From positions 1-64,000 of the forward strand of contig NW_019774336.1 in NCBI RefSeq assembly GCF_001039355.2: a stretch of 64,000 nucleotides of DNA, read 5' to 3'. Source of the stretch: Lingula anatina (lineage: Eukaryota > Brachiopoda > Lingulata > Lingulida > Lingulidae). A program made the translations under genes and the position numbers. This document shows, in pieces, positions 12,901 to 25,760 of the stretch (its first letter is position 1; each line of letters begins with the position of its first letter). Under the pieces are notes generated by a model, which did not search any database, was not told where the DNA came from, and worked only from the letters and a program-made list of their open reading frames with translations.

Positions 12901-13459
12901 TCGTTAATAAAAGCTGACAGGAGGCACACATTGCTCTGGTCATTTCAGTGCGAAAAGCTCTGTTAATTGAAGGTGACAACAAGATGCACATTTAGTGCAC
13001 ACTTTAAATTAAAACTGATCAAAAGACAACAGTATGATTTTTTTGTATTTTTGCAGTTCTTATGTGTATGAGAATCATGCTAATTGCTTTTAGATTGTTT
13101 ACTTCTACCCTTTAAAGATACCAGAATAAAGTTTGAATTGTCAAGCCTTACAAACCAAATACTTGTAGTTGTTCTTGAGCCTTAAGTTTGTGATCACCAT
13201 TGCCAAATTAACAGCAAAAGGCGATTTCATACCATGTATGTAAATATAGTGAAATGGTGTTTTGGGAGAAGGGGTTTGGGCATATTAAACTTTACCTTTT
13301 CTTTCAGGCCTTGGCCTCAAATGTTAGTTCAATTAAAGCTGGGCCTGTAACATTTGATAATTTTTCTCATCTTCTGGTCATTGAATCTCCTTTGAACCAG
13401 TAGATTCTTAGACATTAGTGAAGGGAAGACCAGTAGGTTTAAAGTAGATTGATACATTA
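9973..13459. other. Non-coding span
   Basis: AT-rich DNA with no supported gene. A local duplication of CATAAAGGAGGATCA occurs at about 12263 and 12290. The open frames at 12219-12453 and 12512-12784 have no splice context and no recognisable domain. Confidence 0.5.
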
Positions 13460-13627
13460 CAGGGGCGGATCCAGAGCTATATACTGACAGTCTTCCAAAT
13501 TATCTTTGTTGATTCATCCTCCAATTTTGACCGTCTTCCAACATTAAAAATTGGATACCCGTCAATGTAAACTTGAAAATCTGACCGTCTTCTGGAAGAC
13601 CCAGAAGACGGCCTAAATCCGCCCCTG
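13460..13627. mobile_element. CAGGGGCGGATCC MITE copy 1, 5-bp target duplication
   Basis: A 168-bp element starts CAGGGGCGGATCCAG and ends AATCCGCCCCTG, an inverted repeat of about 12 bp. CATTA stands immediately outside both ends, giving a 5-bp target duplication. Inside, the word GTCTTCC recurs in both directions (GACAGTCTTCC, GACCGTCTTCC, GGAAGAC), so the right half can fold. A second copy of the same length is at 62886-63053. It is non-coding and non-autonomous; the superfamily is not settled, with a hAT relative possible. Confidence 0.8.
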
Positions 13628-16347
13628 CATTAAGATATAGTCTTTATCTGTTTAGATAATGAAGAAATAAACATTGTCATGTTATAAGGTAATGCTGTTA
13701 CTTCAAAACTACATTGGGTTGAATTTGCTAATTAGAGCTAATGACATAACAGTAAGTGTATGCAAGTTGAAAATTGTGTTTTCAGTTTCAAACAGATCTC
13801 TCTTACCTGAACAGCTATCAACACCATTTTCATCACAACTAAGTTATATAATCTGGTGCCAGGGAATCTTCTTGAAAGGCTAACTTCTAATTTTATCAGT
13901 AAATAGGTAAAAAGTGCCTTTGTTTGATGGAACATTGTAATTGGAGGCTAATATCTCATAAAACAAATTTAAAGAAAACGTTGGTACCAAATTGTATTTC
14001 ACACCCATGTTGTCAACCATGCCAATTTACATGATGATATCTGACTTCAAGATAAGGAGTTATATGATGTAAAGCACTCACTATCCTACACCAATTTACA
14101 AAGCAGTTAAATTGGCGATAAAAAGGTGCAGAGCTTAAAAGTAGAAGCATGTGAAGTGGTAAATATAACCACAAAAAAAGGATGTTTTTGCTCTTAAAGT
14201 TTTGAATTTTAATGCATTTACAGATAAGCATTTTACCAAAAAGAAACGAGGAGAAAAAGCAATTTTTACCAAACTATATCATTTTAACATATCAATCTAC
14301 CTGAAGGGTTTTGGCACAGAATGAATTTATCATGTTTTTGTTGTTGAACTAATAGAGTTAAACCCATAGCAGAGAACCTAAGGTATATGCTGTATGTGAG
14401 GACTGGCGGAAAAGTGTCATTTACATGCATTTATGACTTCATCTATGCAAACATTATTTTAGCTAAAATAATTGAAAACGGTAACTGAGCTTGATGATAT
14501 GATTGATCCAGCCTATGGTGGATAATAGGTAGTTAAAAAATGATAACAGAAATGATAAACATACATAGATGGAATGAACACAATTATATTTTTTGCCATA
14601 ATCAATAAGGAAAAAAGTTTTTACGTGATTGGGCCTGGAGTACAGTGTTCTTAAAGCCACCTGAACCTAGTTCATAATGCCATTGCTTTAGTTGTTATCA
14701 AAAATGCATTCTGGTTGTTACGGATACAATTCAACACAATTACTCCAGGCCCAATCATTGTGTGATTGGGGGGGGGGATGTGATTGAGGATGGCATGACA
14801 CATTTGGCATGAAAAAGGTTCCAGGAAATGGCTTTTTCTGATAATTATCTCATCTATCTCCTTTGCTATCTTTAAATGGTCCCAAGACATAATGCTGAAA
14901 ATATCTCTGTGAGATCAAGCACAGCAGGCATGACGTAAGAAGTTTCAAAATTATATTTTTAGTTTTCTCAATTAAAAAAGTATTTAAAAGAAACATTAAA
15001 AAAAAACATTGTAATGTTTCTTTTTAAAGAGTTTTTTTACTATGGCAAAACTCTATCTAAAATTCCTCATTGTCCAGGTTAAGTCAAATATGATTCAAGT
15101 ACATGTACCAGTTTTGTCTTCAGTATAGAGAATGTATAAATTAGACTACCAATCCCTTGCCAAGGTTTGTGTTTTTAAAAGTGTGGACTTTACTGATAAC
15201 ATTTTTCATAGTACATTTCGATTTTTTTTTAATGGTTGTTGGTGCCCAGATGGCATTCTCTACTAAATTCAACCAGGGAATTATATCGTCTACATTTAGT
15301 CTCCTTTCTGGGCATAGTACTTATGCAATCTCTTGATCCTAATTGATCTAATCCTAATTCTAGGCATGCAGCAGACATATTAGCTTAATAGCTACAGAAT
15401 AGCAGAGAATTGGATACCCCTGTAAATGTTACATTTACCAATTGCAAGCAATCATTTTGAATTGATCCATTTTGAAATTTCATGAAACCTATATGACTAT
15501 TGTTTACTTACAAAATTGATTCAGAAATTAAGCATCAAAATGTTCAGTCAATATTTTGAAAGTATAGGGAGATAGTCACAGTTAAGATAACTGGATGGGG
15601 TTTCACTGTGAGTTGAATTCCATTTAGCTGCCAATTGGGAATTCAGTAAATTGCAGTCTAGATGAGCCCTAAATAGCTTCATCTTTAATAACTGCATGGG
15701 TATTACTTGTTAAATGGAAATGTATTTAAATTTCCCCTGAACCTGGTCCCATTGGACTCCTCATTAAAACAAAGCCAAATAAATTTGTTAGTCTTGAGAT
15801 ACTGAAATTAGGTAATTATATTAATAGAATAATAGCATATACTCAGTGTATGTACTGTATTGTACACTCTTCCACCCTACCTCCCCTTAAGTATAAAGGT
15901 GTTGGTTTGGATTGTGTACATTTATATTCAGTAACAGAATATGAGTTTAAGTTTTTCTAATATGACAGCAAATAATATTATGGTGCATATTTGACCTTAA
16001 TATTACAATGAAAAAATTCTGGAAAATTTTATTATCAAGTTACATAGTTTACCTTATCCAAAAACACAGAGAAAATTATTATCTATACAGTTGTTCTTAA
16101 TTTCTGATCTGTACTATTGAGAGTGAAATTCTGACCAGACTCTCCATTTCAGTAAGGCGAAGGCTAGAATATTGAGAACTTAGAACTTAAATAGGATTTA
16201 TCATCTGAAACGAGAAAAGCACTCAAAATTTCTCTCAGAGAGAGCAACCTCCACCAAGACAAATAATTAACTACTGATAAACCATTAATTAATTACTTAA
16301 TCATCACTCAAATATAATCATTTCTTCCTTGGTCTGTCTGTGACCTA
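13628..16347. other. Non-coding span with one hairpin
   Basis: No supported gene. A perfect 17-bp inverted repeat (TGATTGGGCCTGGAGTA) lies at 14626-14642 and 14741-14757 around a 98-bp spacer. Poly-G follows at about 14768. The remainder is AT-rich. Confidence 0.5.
14626..14757. repeat. Inverted repeat, 17-bp perfect arms
   Basis: Arms at 14626-14642 and 14741-14757 are exact reverse complements. The spacer of 98 bases is AT-rich. It could be the ends of a small MITE, but no target duplication was found. Confidence 0.55.
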
Positions 16348-18102
16348 TCCTGAAAATTTTATCAAAATCTGTACATAATTAATCAATTTCTAGTTTCAGA
16401 TGTTTTTGATATATTTTGCTGAATGTGTTTATAATTGTAAACAAATTGAGTTGCAAAGCCTGCCAAGAAGATTTGCTTTAAGATCAAGTTTCTCCAGTAT
16501 CTCTGTAAACCTCACTGAAAAAAGCCATACGAGTTAATTCTTTGGTTGTATCACTCCTGCAAGAAAATTTAACCTATCCCTCAGAGACAAGATCATTTTA
16601 TTGAATCTTGATATTTTAATTCTGTCAACTGTGTGGCAATTTCACAGTTCACCTTTTCACATTTAATATGAAGCAAAGGGCTCTAGATTTCTGATTGCTT
16701 TTGGCACTTGCGGCAGATCTGGGCACTTCATGTGAACCACATGGAAATCAGAGTATGAAGAAATTCTCCTTTATTTAATTAAAATACAGATTTCAGATGC
16801 ATTGCCATCGATTTTTCTCCTCTAATCTGAGAAAAGGACCAACCAAATCTACCCAAAAGTACCACACATTCCGATCCAATTGCATGAAATCACTGCAATT
16901 TCTCCAGAGGTTTAGTTGTGGAATTTTTAATAGTCCCAGTAGAAGGTCTGATTTTTCAGTTTTAAATACGGAACAAGTACTTTAAGAGTTACGAGAAGTC
17001 TTAGCTGGACAACTAGTTGGTAAATGTGCAATGTCAGATTTATGCCAGCAAGAAGAAATGGCTGGAAGTACATGTTCCAAGGAGTGCTGGATAGTCAAAT
17101 GCGGATGTTTGGATGGTGCATGTAGGAAAAATCAAGGTAAGCATTATGCATGGTCATGACCTATGACAGGATTTTTTTGGCCATAAACAGATTAGACCAC
17201 TTTGTGAGCAGAATAAGAATTGTTTTGAAGGATATTGTCTTAGGGATGATATGATAGCGTAGTTAACCTGTGATGACCTAAAAGACATGCCAGCTTGGAA
17301 TGAATATATAATCATCCTTGAAGTTTGGAAATGCTCGTAGGGGAGATCAATACATTATAAAGGCTTACATTTGGCAAAATACAGCTGTATCATGTAATAT
17401 AATGTCATATATCATCTTTTCATATCTCATTTATGTGACATGCTTGATATTCTTACAATAAAAATAAAAATAAACATTTTTAGAGCATGAACTCCCTTTT
17501 TATTTGTTGCTTTATCTGGGCCACTTGTTTCTGTACATAGGGCAACCAAGCATTAATTGTCAATTTCAATGTTTTGTAAATTGGTATGCGATAGTTATTG
17601 GTTTCCAACATAACTCTGTAACTAAGTAAGATAGAGGTAATATAATCCCTTGATCCAGGAAGACTTTCTGTGAGTTATTGGCGTGACTCCTCATATGGTT
17701 AAATAGGTGGCCTCCATGCTTCAGTAGGCAAATAGTACTTCTTTATAAACAGGTTAAATGTTATTGTAAATGAATTAAGCCATCCTTATCCACCTGAAAA
17801 CATCAAGTTGAAGATGCCAGTCATAAGCAGAAGCTAGTGGGCTATGGAAGATGTAATTTTATTTATGGCCAATAAGTATGTACTGGTAGGCTCCTATTAT
17901 ATACTTAAGGCAGGAAAGATAAGTATTTGTTGGGAGTTTTATCATAGCATATAGAACTGCCATGTAAAGGCCCTTGTGACATTAGAGATATTAATATAAT
18001 AATATAGATATTATTGTGGGGCATAACATAAACTATTTTCAGGCTCTTACCCTTTTGAGCAAGTAGGTCTGTTTTACTTAAGATCTACTTTTTTGGGGGG
18101 GA
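16348..18102. repeat. 1755-bp direct duplication, copy 1
   Basis: This stretch is repeated at 18104-19858, apparently base for base, with a constant offset of 1756. The only base between the copies is a single N at 18103. Perfect identity and the N at the join point to an assembly join error rather than a biological tandem duplication. The segment contains one leader exon candidate (17031-17136). Confidence 0.9.
17031..17136 (+). CDS. Candidate alternative initiator exon (35 codons plus 1 base), cysteine-rich
   Basis: ATG at 17031 opens 35 codons beginning MSDLCQQEEMAGSTC and ending CLDGACRKNQ, then one base and a near-consensus donor (CAAG|GTAAGC). The phase is 1, the same as the leader exons at 615, 30092 and 47063, so it could be a further alternative N-terminus of the same gene. 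It has six cysteines in 35 residues and no hydrophobic signal segment. The frame is open upstream for 15 codons back to a TAA at about 16983, so it could also be an internal exon of something else. It lacks the DG-x-RYTI ending of two of the other leaders. No family was recognised. Confidence 0.45.
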
Positions 18103-18103
18103 N
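18103..18103. other. Assembly gap mark (single N)
   Basis: A single unknown base separates two identical 1755-bp blocks. Confidence 0.99.
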
Positions 18104-19858
18104 TCCTGAAAATTTTATCAAAATCTGTACATAATTAATCAATTTCTAGTTTCAGATGTTTTTGATATATTTTGCTGAATGTGTTTATAATTGTAAACAA
18201 ATTGAGTTGCAAAGCCTGCCAAGAAGATTTGCTTTAAGATCAAGTTTCTCCAGTATCTCTGTAAACCTCACTGAAAAAAGCCATACGAGTTAATTCTTTG
18301 GTTGTATCACTCCTGCAAGAAAATTTAACCTATCCCTCAGAGACAAGATCATTTTATTGAATCTTGATATTTTAATTCTGTCAACTGTGTGGCAATTTCA
18401 CAGTTCACCTTTTCACATTTAATATGAAGCAAAGGGCTCTAGATTTCTGATTGCTTTTGGCACTTGCGGCAGATCTGGGCACTTCATGTGAACCACATGG
18501 AAATCAGAGTATGAAGAAATTCTCCTTTATTTAATTAAAATACAGATTTCAGATGCATTGCCATCGATTTTTCTCCTCTAATCTGAGAAAAGGACCAACC
18601 AAATCTACCCAAAAGTACCACACATTCCGATCCAATTGCATGAAATCACTGCAATTTCTCCAGAGGTTTAGTTGTGGAATTTTTAATAGTCCCAGTAGAA
18701 GGTCTGATTTTTCAGTTTTAAATACGGAACAAGTACTTTAAGAGTTACGAGAAGTCTTAGCTGGACAACTAGTTGGTAAATGTGCAATGTCAGATTTATG
18801 CCAGCAAGAAGAAATGGCTGGAAGTACATGTTCCAAGGAGTGCTGGATAGTCAAATGCGGATGTTTGGATGGTGCATGTAGGAAAAATCAAGGTAAGCAT
18901 TATGCATGGTCATGACCTATGACAGGATTTTTTTGGCCATAAACAGATTAGACCACTTTGTGAGCAGAATAAGAATTGTTTTGAAGGATATTGTCTTAGG
19001 GATGATATGATAGCGTAGTTAACCTGTGATGACCTAAAAGACATGCCAGCTTGGAATGAATATATAATCATCCTTGAAGTTTGGAAATGCTCGTAGGGGA
19101 GATCAATACATTATAAAGGCTTACATTTGGCAAAATACAGCTGTATCATGTAATATAATGTCATATATCATCTTTTCATATCTCATTTATGTGACATGCT
19201 TGATATTCTTACAATAAAAATAAAAATAAACATTTTTAGAGCATGAACTCCCTTTTTATTTGTTGCTTTATCTGGGCCACTTGTTTCTGTACATAGGGCA
19301 ACCAAGCATTAATTGTCAATTTCAATGTTTTGTAAATTGGTATGCGATAGTTATTGGTTTCCAACATAACTCTGTAACTAAGTAAGATAGAGGTAATATA
19401 ATCCCTTGATCCAGGAAGACTTTCTGTGAGTTATTGGCGTGACTCCTCATATGGTTAAATAGGTGGCCTCCATGCTTCAGTAGGCAAATAGTACTTCTTT
19501 ATAAACAGGTTAAATGTTATTGTAAATGAATTAAGCCATCCTTATCCACCTGAAAACATCAAGTTGAAGATGCCAGTCATAAGCAGAAGCTAGTGGGCTA
19601 TGGAAGATGTAATTTTATTTATGGCCAATAAGTATGTACTGGTAGGCTCCTATTATATACTTAAGGCAGGAAAGATAAGTATTTGTTGGGAGTTTTATCA
19701 TAGCATATAGAACTGCCATGTAAAGGCCCTTGTGACATTAGAGATATTAATATAATAATATAGATATTATTGTGGGGCATAACATAAACTATTTTCAGGC
19801 TCTTACCCTTTTGAGCAAGTAGGTCTGTTTTACTTAAGATCTACTTTTTTGGGGGGGA
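18104..19858. repeat. 1755-bp direct duplication, copy 2 (probable assembly artefact)
   Basis: It matches 16348-18102 with no difference noticed on reading. Natural sequence continues from 19859, so copy 2 runs smoothly into unique DNA on the right while copy 1 runs smoothly into unique DNA on the left. That is what is expected when two overlapping contigs are placed side by side instead of merged. Confidence 0.9.
18787..18892 (+). CDS. Second copy of the cysteine-rich leader exon
   Basis: Identical to 17031-17136, including the ATG, the 35 codons and the GTAAGC donor. It lies within the artefactual duplicate, so it should be counted once with the other copy. Confidence 0.4.
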
Positions 19859-20879
19859 GGGGGGAAGGGCTTTATAAATGAACTATTCTAAATTGTGTGT
19901 GTGTGTGTATCTGTAGGGTGGGCACAGAAACTTAATTCCCCCACTTAAAAATCAAATTTTTCAAATGGTGCTTGTTTGTCCAGCCTACCAAACTGTCCCA
20001 ATGGCTGGGAAACTGCAACTTTTGATAGGGAAGATGACAATTAATATGCACTGTCACTTGCAACAACACAAAAAGTTAGCCAAATACAAACAACAGCACT
20101 CATACAGCTAATAGTTATTATATTAACCATGTCAGTACACAAGAATTTGTTGTCTTTCTGCCGACTTTTGCACTCAGAAACGAGTCACATGATGTTGACT
20201 TAATTTTACCTTCTCCATTACTAGAAATATGTAATGGAATGTCTACATATCTTGAAGATATACTGTTACGTAGGATCTCAGCCTGTCATGTGAATAAATT
20301 TTGCTCTTGCATCATCTGAAGGTGTCAGCTGTTCAAATTTGGTGGTAAGTTTGCTTAGACATCGTTAACACATTTCATACCAAAAGTAAGTGCCTTCCCT
20401 TTGCAAAATTTTAGGTTTCCAGCACACTTTTTCGACATGTGCCACAAGCCAATTGAATTGTTTATAATACAATTTGAATTATTTATTATTCCTTGACATG
20501 CAGGTATTAAGGTGCATTTGAATTCAAACACAAACATCTTTAAACTGTATGAGAGACCAAACTCAGTTGAAAAAATCTTCTAGTTTTCCATAAATTTAAA
20601 TAAAAATGTTCTTTTGGGGCCAATTTTATATATTTTAACTGCTTAAATCTCTTTGAAGAATACTTACATTCCTCACACATCTACGGGCAGATAACATTTT
20701 CAAATTTACAGCTGTATTTACTAGTATTGCAGTTAAACCTAAGTTCCGTAGATTAAAAAATAAAGGCTCAAAGGTAAAAATAAACTTGCCACAAATCATC
20801 AAAATAAACCATTTAAAATCAATCTTATATTTGGGAAAACTATTTTAATAAAATTTTGTTGCAAAATATAATCAGCCTG
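19859..20879. other. Non-coding span
   Basis: Contains a short GT run at about 19896-19908. A TTTATT (AATAAA on the - strand) at about 20479 could be a poly-A signal for the minus-strand exon at 20880-21143. No gene on the + strand is supported. Confidence 0.45.
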
Positions 20880-21143
20880 TTAGCATGTTGTCAATTTGCT
20901 TCTCTTTGAATATGAAACTTGCTCTGCAGAGCTCTTGTAACTAACTACAAAATCATTCACTGCAGTTGTTTCTTGTGGGCTGAAAAAAAATCCTCTAGCA
21001 ACTTCTGTAAAACAAAGGTGCTTGACTTTTTGGTACACTGAGTTAGTCTCAGCAAGCCACTGACTGTTCACAGTAAGTTCTGTCCTTTCCACTCGGGTCA
21101 TGCCAGGCTCCATACATGTAAGTTGTCCACTCTCTACGATTAC
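20880..21143 (-). CDS. Candidate 3'-terminal coding exon, minus strand, product unknown
   Basis: Read on the - strand, a splice acceptor (ACTATATTTCAG) ends at 21144. It is followed by an uninterrupted frame of 87 codons and a stop at 20880. The frame starts VIVESGQLTCMEPGM, passes through LTVNSQWLAETN and VYQKVKHL, and ends KRSKLTTC. Composition is mixed and protein-like, unlike the AT-driven frames around it. There is no membrane segment and no family was recognised. A second frame from the same acceptor is also open for about 30 codons (EWTTYMYGAWHDPSGKD), so the phase is not certain. No upstream exon was securely found. It may be the last exon of a gene on the opposite strand, or a fragment. 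Confidence 0.4.
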   Translation of the reverse strand, partial: VIVESGQLTCMEPGMTRVERTELTVNSQWLAETNSVYQKVKHLCFTEVARGFFFSPQETTAVNDFVVSYKSSAEQVSYSKRSKLTTC

Positions 21144-23154
21144 CTGAAATATAGTAAAAAATGATTAATTCAAAGTGACATGGTAATAGACAGATAGAAT
21201 TATGTTTAGATAGTAATTTTAAAAAATAATGAAACACATAAACCACAAAAATAATAAATGATCTTTAAAAAGATTAATTTGTCCTTGTTTTTCAAACAGT
21301 GTTATACCCTGGGTGTTCACCTGCTTTTACATTTATCAGATTGCATTAGAAACCTGAAACCATGATAGGTATCATCTTGCTTTCTGTAAGGCAGTATCTT
21401 GTACTGGCACATATTGAACACACTTTAAAGTTTTTTCTTATACACAAAATATTTTTGTAGAAAACCGTTGTGCAAATTTTTATATTGCCATGCCAAATTA
21501 CAAAAGAGTATACACTACAGTAGCAGTATCAGTATGTATATTTTTCTTTCCACTTTCCTAGGAATTTTTTTTTTTCACAGTTTGCATTTATTTTTGCATT
21601 GAATAATATGGAGTATAGACATAAGCAAACTGTTGATACTTTATACTTCGTGTAATCTATAGATGGTGTTATATTATATTATATTATGTGAAGTTTTTCC
21701 AATCTTAACTGATTTCTTCAGCCCTTTATAAATGCTGCAAATATCTCACAGACATTAGAAATTGTTTGAATTCTTTTTAAATCCCACTAGATCAAACTGA
21801 AAGTTTCCACTGCAATGCAATTTTATGGGTGCACATAAAGCAATTATCTTCTCATTGAGGTAGCAACAAAAGTACTCTTGATTTTTATTTCCACTAATAG
21901 AAAAGGAAGACTTGATTGTATGTAAATAATGCTTTCCATTCCCAGTATCAACTCAGCACTGATGTATGATACTGGTGGCTGTCAGGATTTGATTGTGTCA
22001 GAGAAGAAAGAAGTTGCAGTCATGAAGTCCTTGTGAGAGAATTTTTAAGTAATGTGGACATCCAACAACAATAATGATAACTTGCAGTCATCATTAGTCT
22101 TCCCGATCTTTTGTATTCAATCATATACTACTAAAGTACATCGCATACTTATTGACTGGAGTGATCACACACAACATACCCTGGCTGCTTGTCTTATCAT
22201 TCAAATGTATGTAATTTGTCAAGTTTTATCATAACTGTGGTCTTTGGTTTCCTTTTCCCATTCTTTTCTCTCAGTAATATGAGCCTTGATATTTAACTTA
22301 TGATATTCATATAAATTCATGTTAGCATGCTACTGTATGGGCTAAAATGGTAAAATAGCACTGCTTCATTGCAGTGATATCTGTACTGCAACTGTGGATT
22401 AATACTTTAATAGTGTATGGACTGGGAGTTGTCAGGAGGAATGAAGGATTCTAACTATGGAAATAGAAATTGAAAGTAGAAAAGCATGTATTGATTGAGG
22501 CTGCATTGGTCAAGCAGTTCAATTTGGATGGTGATTTTCTTGATTTATGAGGTAGATTCGTGGAAAAGAGTTTGACACTGGTGTCAAATATATTCTGGTT
22601 CTATTTAAAAGTGCTTTGCAATTGAATAAGACTTTTTCTTTTTTCGATATTTTCTTTTGAAAAATTGATTCTAGTAAACACGTTAATTATGCCATATCCT
22701 TTTTGAAATATTATGCATATAGTATAAAGAATGAAACATGATGGTTTAATGAATAGGAAAATATTCCACATTCTAATAATTATGTAATGACTGAATTGTG
22801 GTACAATATCAGTTATTTAATATCAAGAGTTATACAAAAAAAAAAGTTTATGAAGTATAACACAACATATTTTATTTATTTGTGGTATTGGCTTATCACC
22901 TTTATAAATCATTTTTGTGTTTCTTTAGTTTCAACATAACCAATCAAATTGACAGGGTTACTTAAAGCACCTGAAAATGACTTATCGAGTAATTTGGATC
23001 GATCCTGAGTGCTAAGTGCTGCTACATGATGAAAATCATCACAGCATTTGATACCAAACAATAAAGTATTTTAACACATAGTGGTTCAGTTTTTTTTCAT
23101 CAAGATAAAAAATTGTCAAGTTTTGTGAATACATTAGCATTACATGACTTAATT
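21144..23154. other. Non-coding span
   Basis: AT-rich DNA with no supported coding exon. Upstream exons of the minus-strand candidate at 20880 would lie here or further right. A CAG|GTGAAC donor-like site exists on the - strand near 21320, but the frames behind it close quickly. Confidence 0.4.
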
Positions 23155-23330
23155 CAGGCATGTAGCCAGCAATTTCAGAGGGGAGGGGTTCGTTTTCTGA
23201 AAAAGTGGACCTTTTACCATAAATTCCTCAAGTACATAGATCAAGTTTTACCCAGAGTGGACCTTTTCCCATCAAAAAGGGTGGTTCTTTCGAACCCCCC
23301 CCCCCCCAACCCCCCCTGGCTACAGGCTTG
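23155..23330. mobile_element. AGCCAGCAATTTC dispersed element, copy 1
   Basis: Ends are TGTAGCCAGC on the left and CTGGCTACAGGC on the right, an imperfect inverted repeat of about 14 bp. The body carries AAAAGTGGACCTTTTACCAT, a related GTGGACCTTTTCCCAT, and a poly-C tract near the right end. Related copies are at 38740-38912 and 61766-61948. Non-coding; probably a MITE. No clear target duplication was found. Confidence 0.65.
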
Positions 23331-23606
23331 TAATTTTAAGGCTCAATTTTGAAATATTATTTATGGTAATAAGAGATTTTTCAAATGGGAAAGATTGTTA
23401 TGAATTTTATCCCTCCCTTACAACACATACATGTATGCACACATGCACACGTACATACACACACTAGTAACAGCAGTGGTAGGCCTGCCCACAGCATTAT
23501 GAGGCATGCATGTACCAGTGACATGTTTTGATAATCAGGTAATTTGAAAAATGTGCAGTTTGAACTTGTCATGTAGAATAAGGCTCCACTGTATCACTTA
23601 CCAAAT

Positions 23607-23840
23607 GAACCATTTGCACCTCCATTTTACACCAGGTTAAACTTAAGCTCACCCCTTCACATCAGGTCTAACTTAAAATTAACTCAATCTATGTCCCTTT
23701 CACGGTTTAACTTAAACTTTACACCTTTTACACCAGGTTTAACTTAAACCTCTCTTTTCACATGTACCTTCAATGCCAGGTTATGGGTTAAACTAAATCA
23801 TGTACCTTTTAAGCCAGGTTTAATTTAAACCTTGTCCCGT
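23607..23840. repeat. Minisatellite, about 50-bp unit
   Basis: Four to five degenerate units carry CACCAGGTTTAACTTAAACC or close forms, separated by CCTTTTACA-like spacers. Each unit contains the small palindrome GTTTAACTTAAAC. Confidence 0.75.
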
Positions 23841-25729
23841 TGAAACCATATTTGTCTTGTATTTCGCTTTTATCTAAGGACATATTCAGATTATTTCCAG
23901 TTTAATGTAGAATTTGGTGGGAATTGACCCACAGTTCAGACCTATACCCTTTTGGGGGGATTTAAAGCATATGCCTTTTGGGGGAGGAGTGGTGATCAAT
24001 GCAGGGGTTAGGTTACTGATTGATAAGCAAATTTTCTGATTGTTCCTGACGCAACATGTGAAAAAAGCCTTGTAATTACTGTTGGCATAATTTCAGTTCT
24101 ATGAGTTATATACACATGGTCAGGCTTTGAAATGACAAGAGAATACTTCATTGCTTAAGATGGGGGGGGGGGGGAGAGAATGCTACCTTGTATACTGATA
24201 TTAATTGTCAATTGTGCTCAAATGAATTGTGTAACCTGTAGAGATACTAAAGTAAATTAAGATACATTTACTATAGATAGCTTTAACATGCATTTTTGTA
24301 CTGATCTTGATTTTAACTTAAATTAGGAGACAAAGCCATGACTGAAGGAAATCAATCCTTTTACAACTGAAAACGTCCTGTAAAACTTGATTTTAGTTCA
24401 AGGCTGAGGCTGTTTTCCTCACGCAGTATGCGGCTGTGTATTATATAGTCTTACTAGCACATCACCAGAGATGGTAAATTTGCTAAATATACTCATTGAT
24501 TTTTTGAAGTTACTTTTTGTGGCTTTTGTGGCAAGGATAGGTAATACTGTGATCAAAATCTCTAAGGATGTAGCTTATAACTAAATGTAACTACTTAAGT
24601 GATAAAAACTCTAAAATTCCAAAATTGCATGAATAAATTGAATAAATGACAATATTACTGAACATCTCTGTCATAGATGTGTTTATCAGTCCCATTGCTA
24701 TATTACCAAAAGACAGCTTTGATCAGTATTGCCAGTAGGTGATACCCAATATTTGTCCTTCTCTGAATAGCCTGAATATAAAAAGTACAAACTACAACAG
24801 ATGGCTCTTTTCTTTATAGTGTACCTGTGATACACTGTAGGATGATAGGACAAGGGGCTTAGTTCTAGATTTTGCATAGTTTAATAATAATTAATAATTA
24901 ATATGAATATGTGCACTATTATTTCTAGAGTTTAACATGGGATAAAACATTAAACAAAACAAATGACTTATATTCAGTTAGATAATTTTTTTTGTTTGTT
25001 TGTTTTTTTTTTTGCATAGACCACCTCAATTGATAATTGTCCAATTCAATATACTAGATTGATAAAATTCAAAAGATTATTTCAGTTACACTCACATACA
25101 GCACAGGTGCTTTCTTTCTGTTTCAGAGCATCCCAGTGGATGGGATTAAGATTAAATTGTCAAATTCAATATAGATTAGAATTTGGCATGATCTAACTCT
25201 GATCATGCAAATCTTTTGTACTGTTTATTATGATTCAGTGTAAAGTGATTTATTATAGTTTTTAAAGTCTTCCCTTTTTTGCATACACACATGAGAAATA
25301 AAATATTAAGGGAAATGTTGCAAAAAATCAAATGTAAACTTCCATCTCTAATTTTACCCTTTCTTCCCTACATTAGTGATATATTGCAATATCTATATAT
25401 TAATGCTTCTTTCTCTATGGAGGAAACATTTTTAAGAATTAAACAAAAACAGTGTTGCATCTCACATAGTAAGAAGACCTATGTCATTTTTTGAGTTTTT
25501 ACTATAATCAGGTGAAATTCAAACTGAAAAAAAATGGTGTGTTGACAGCAAAAGTATATCTTCTTGTGATATATTTCAATAACTAATTTTTTTATGGATC
25601 TAAGCATCAAATGCATGTCTGCATAAATAAGGTTGATGGCTGAAATGTATAGTCATTCATGCTTGTTTTAGTAATTTCTTCTAAAAAATAAACTATTCTT
25701 TTTGCATATTTATCATATAGCAATCATGA

Positions 25730-25760
<31 letters not shown>

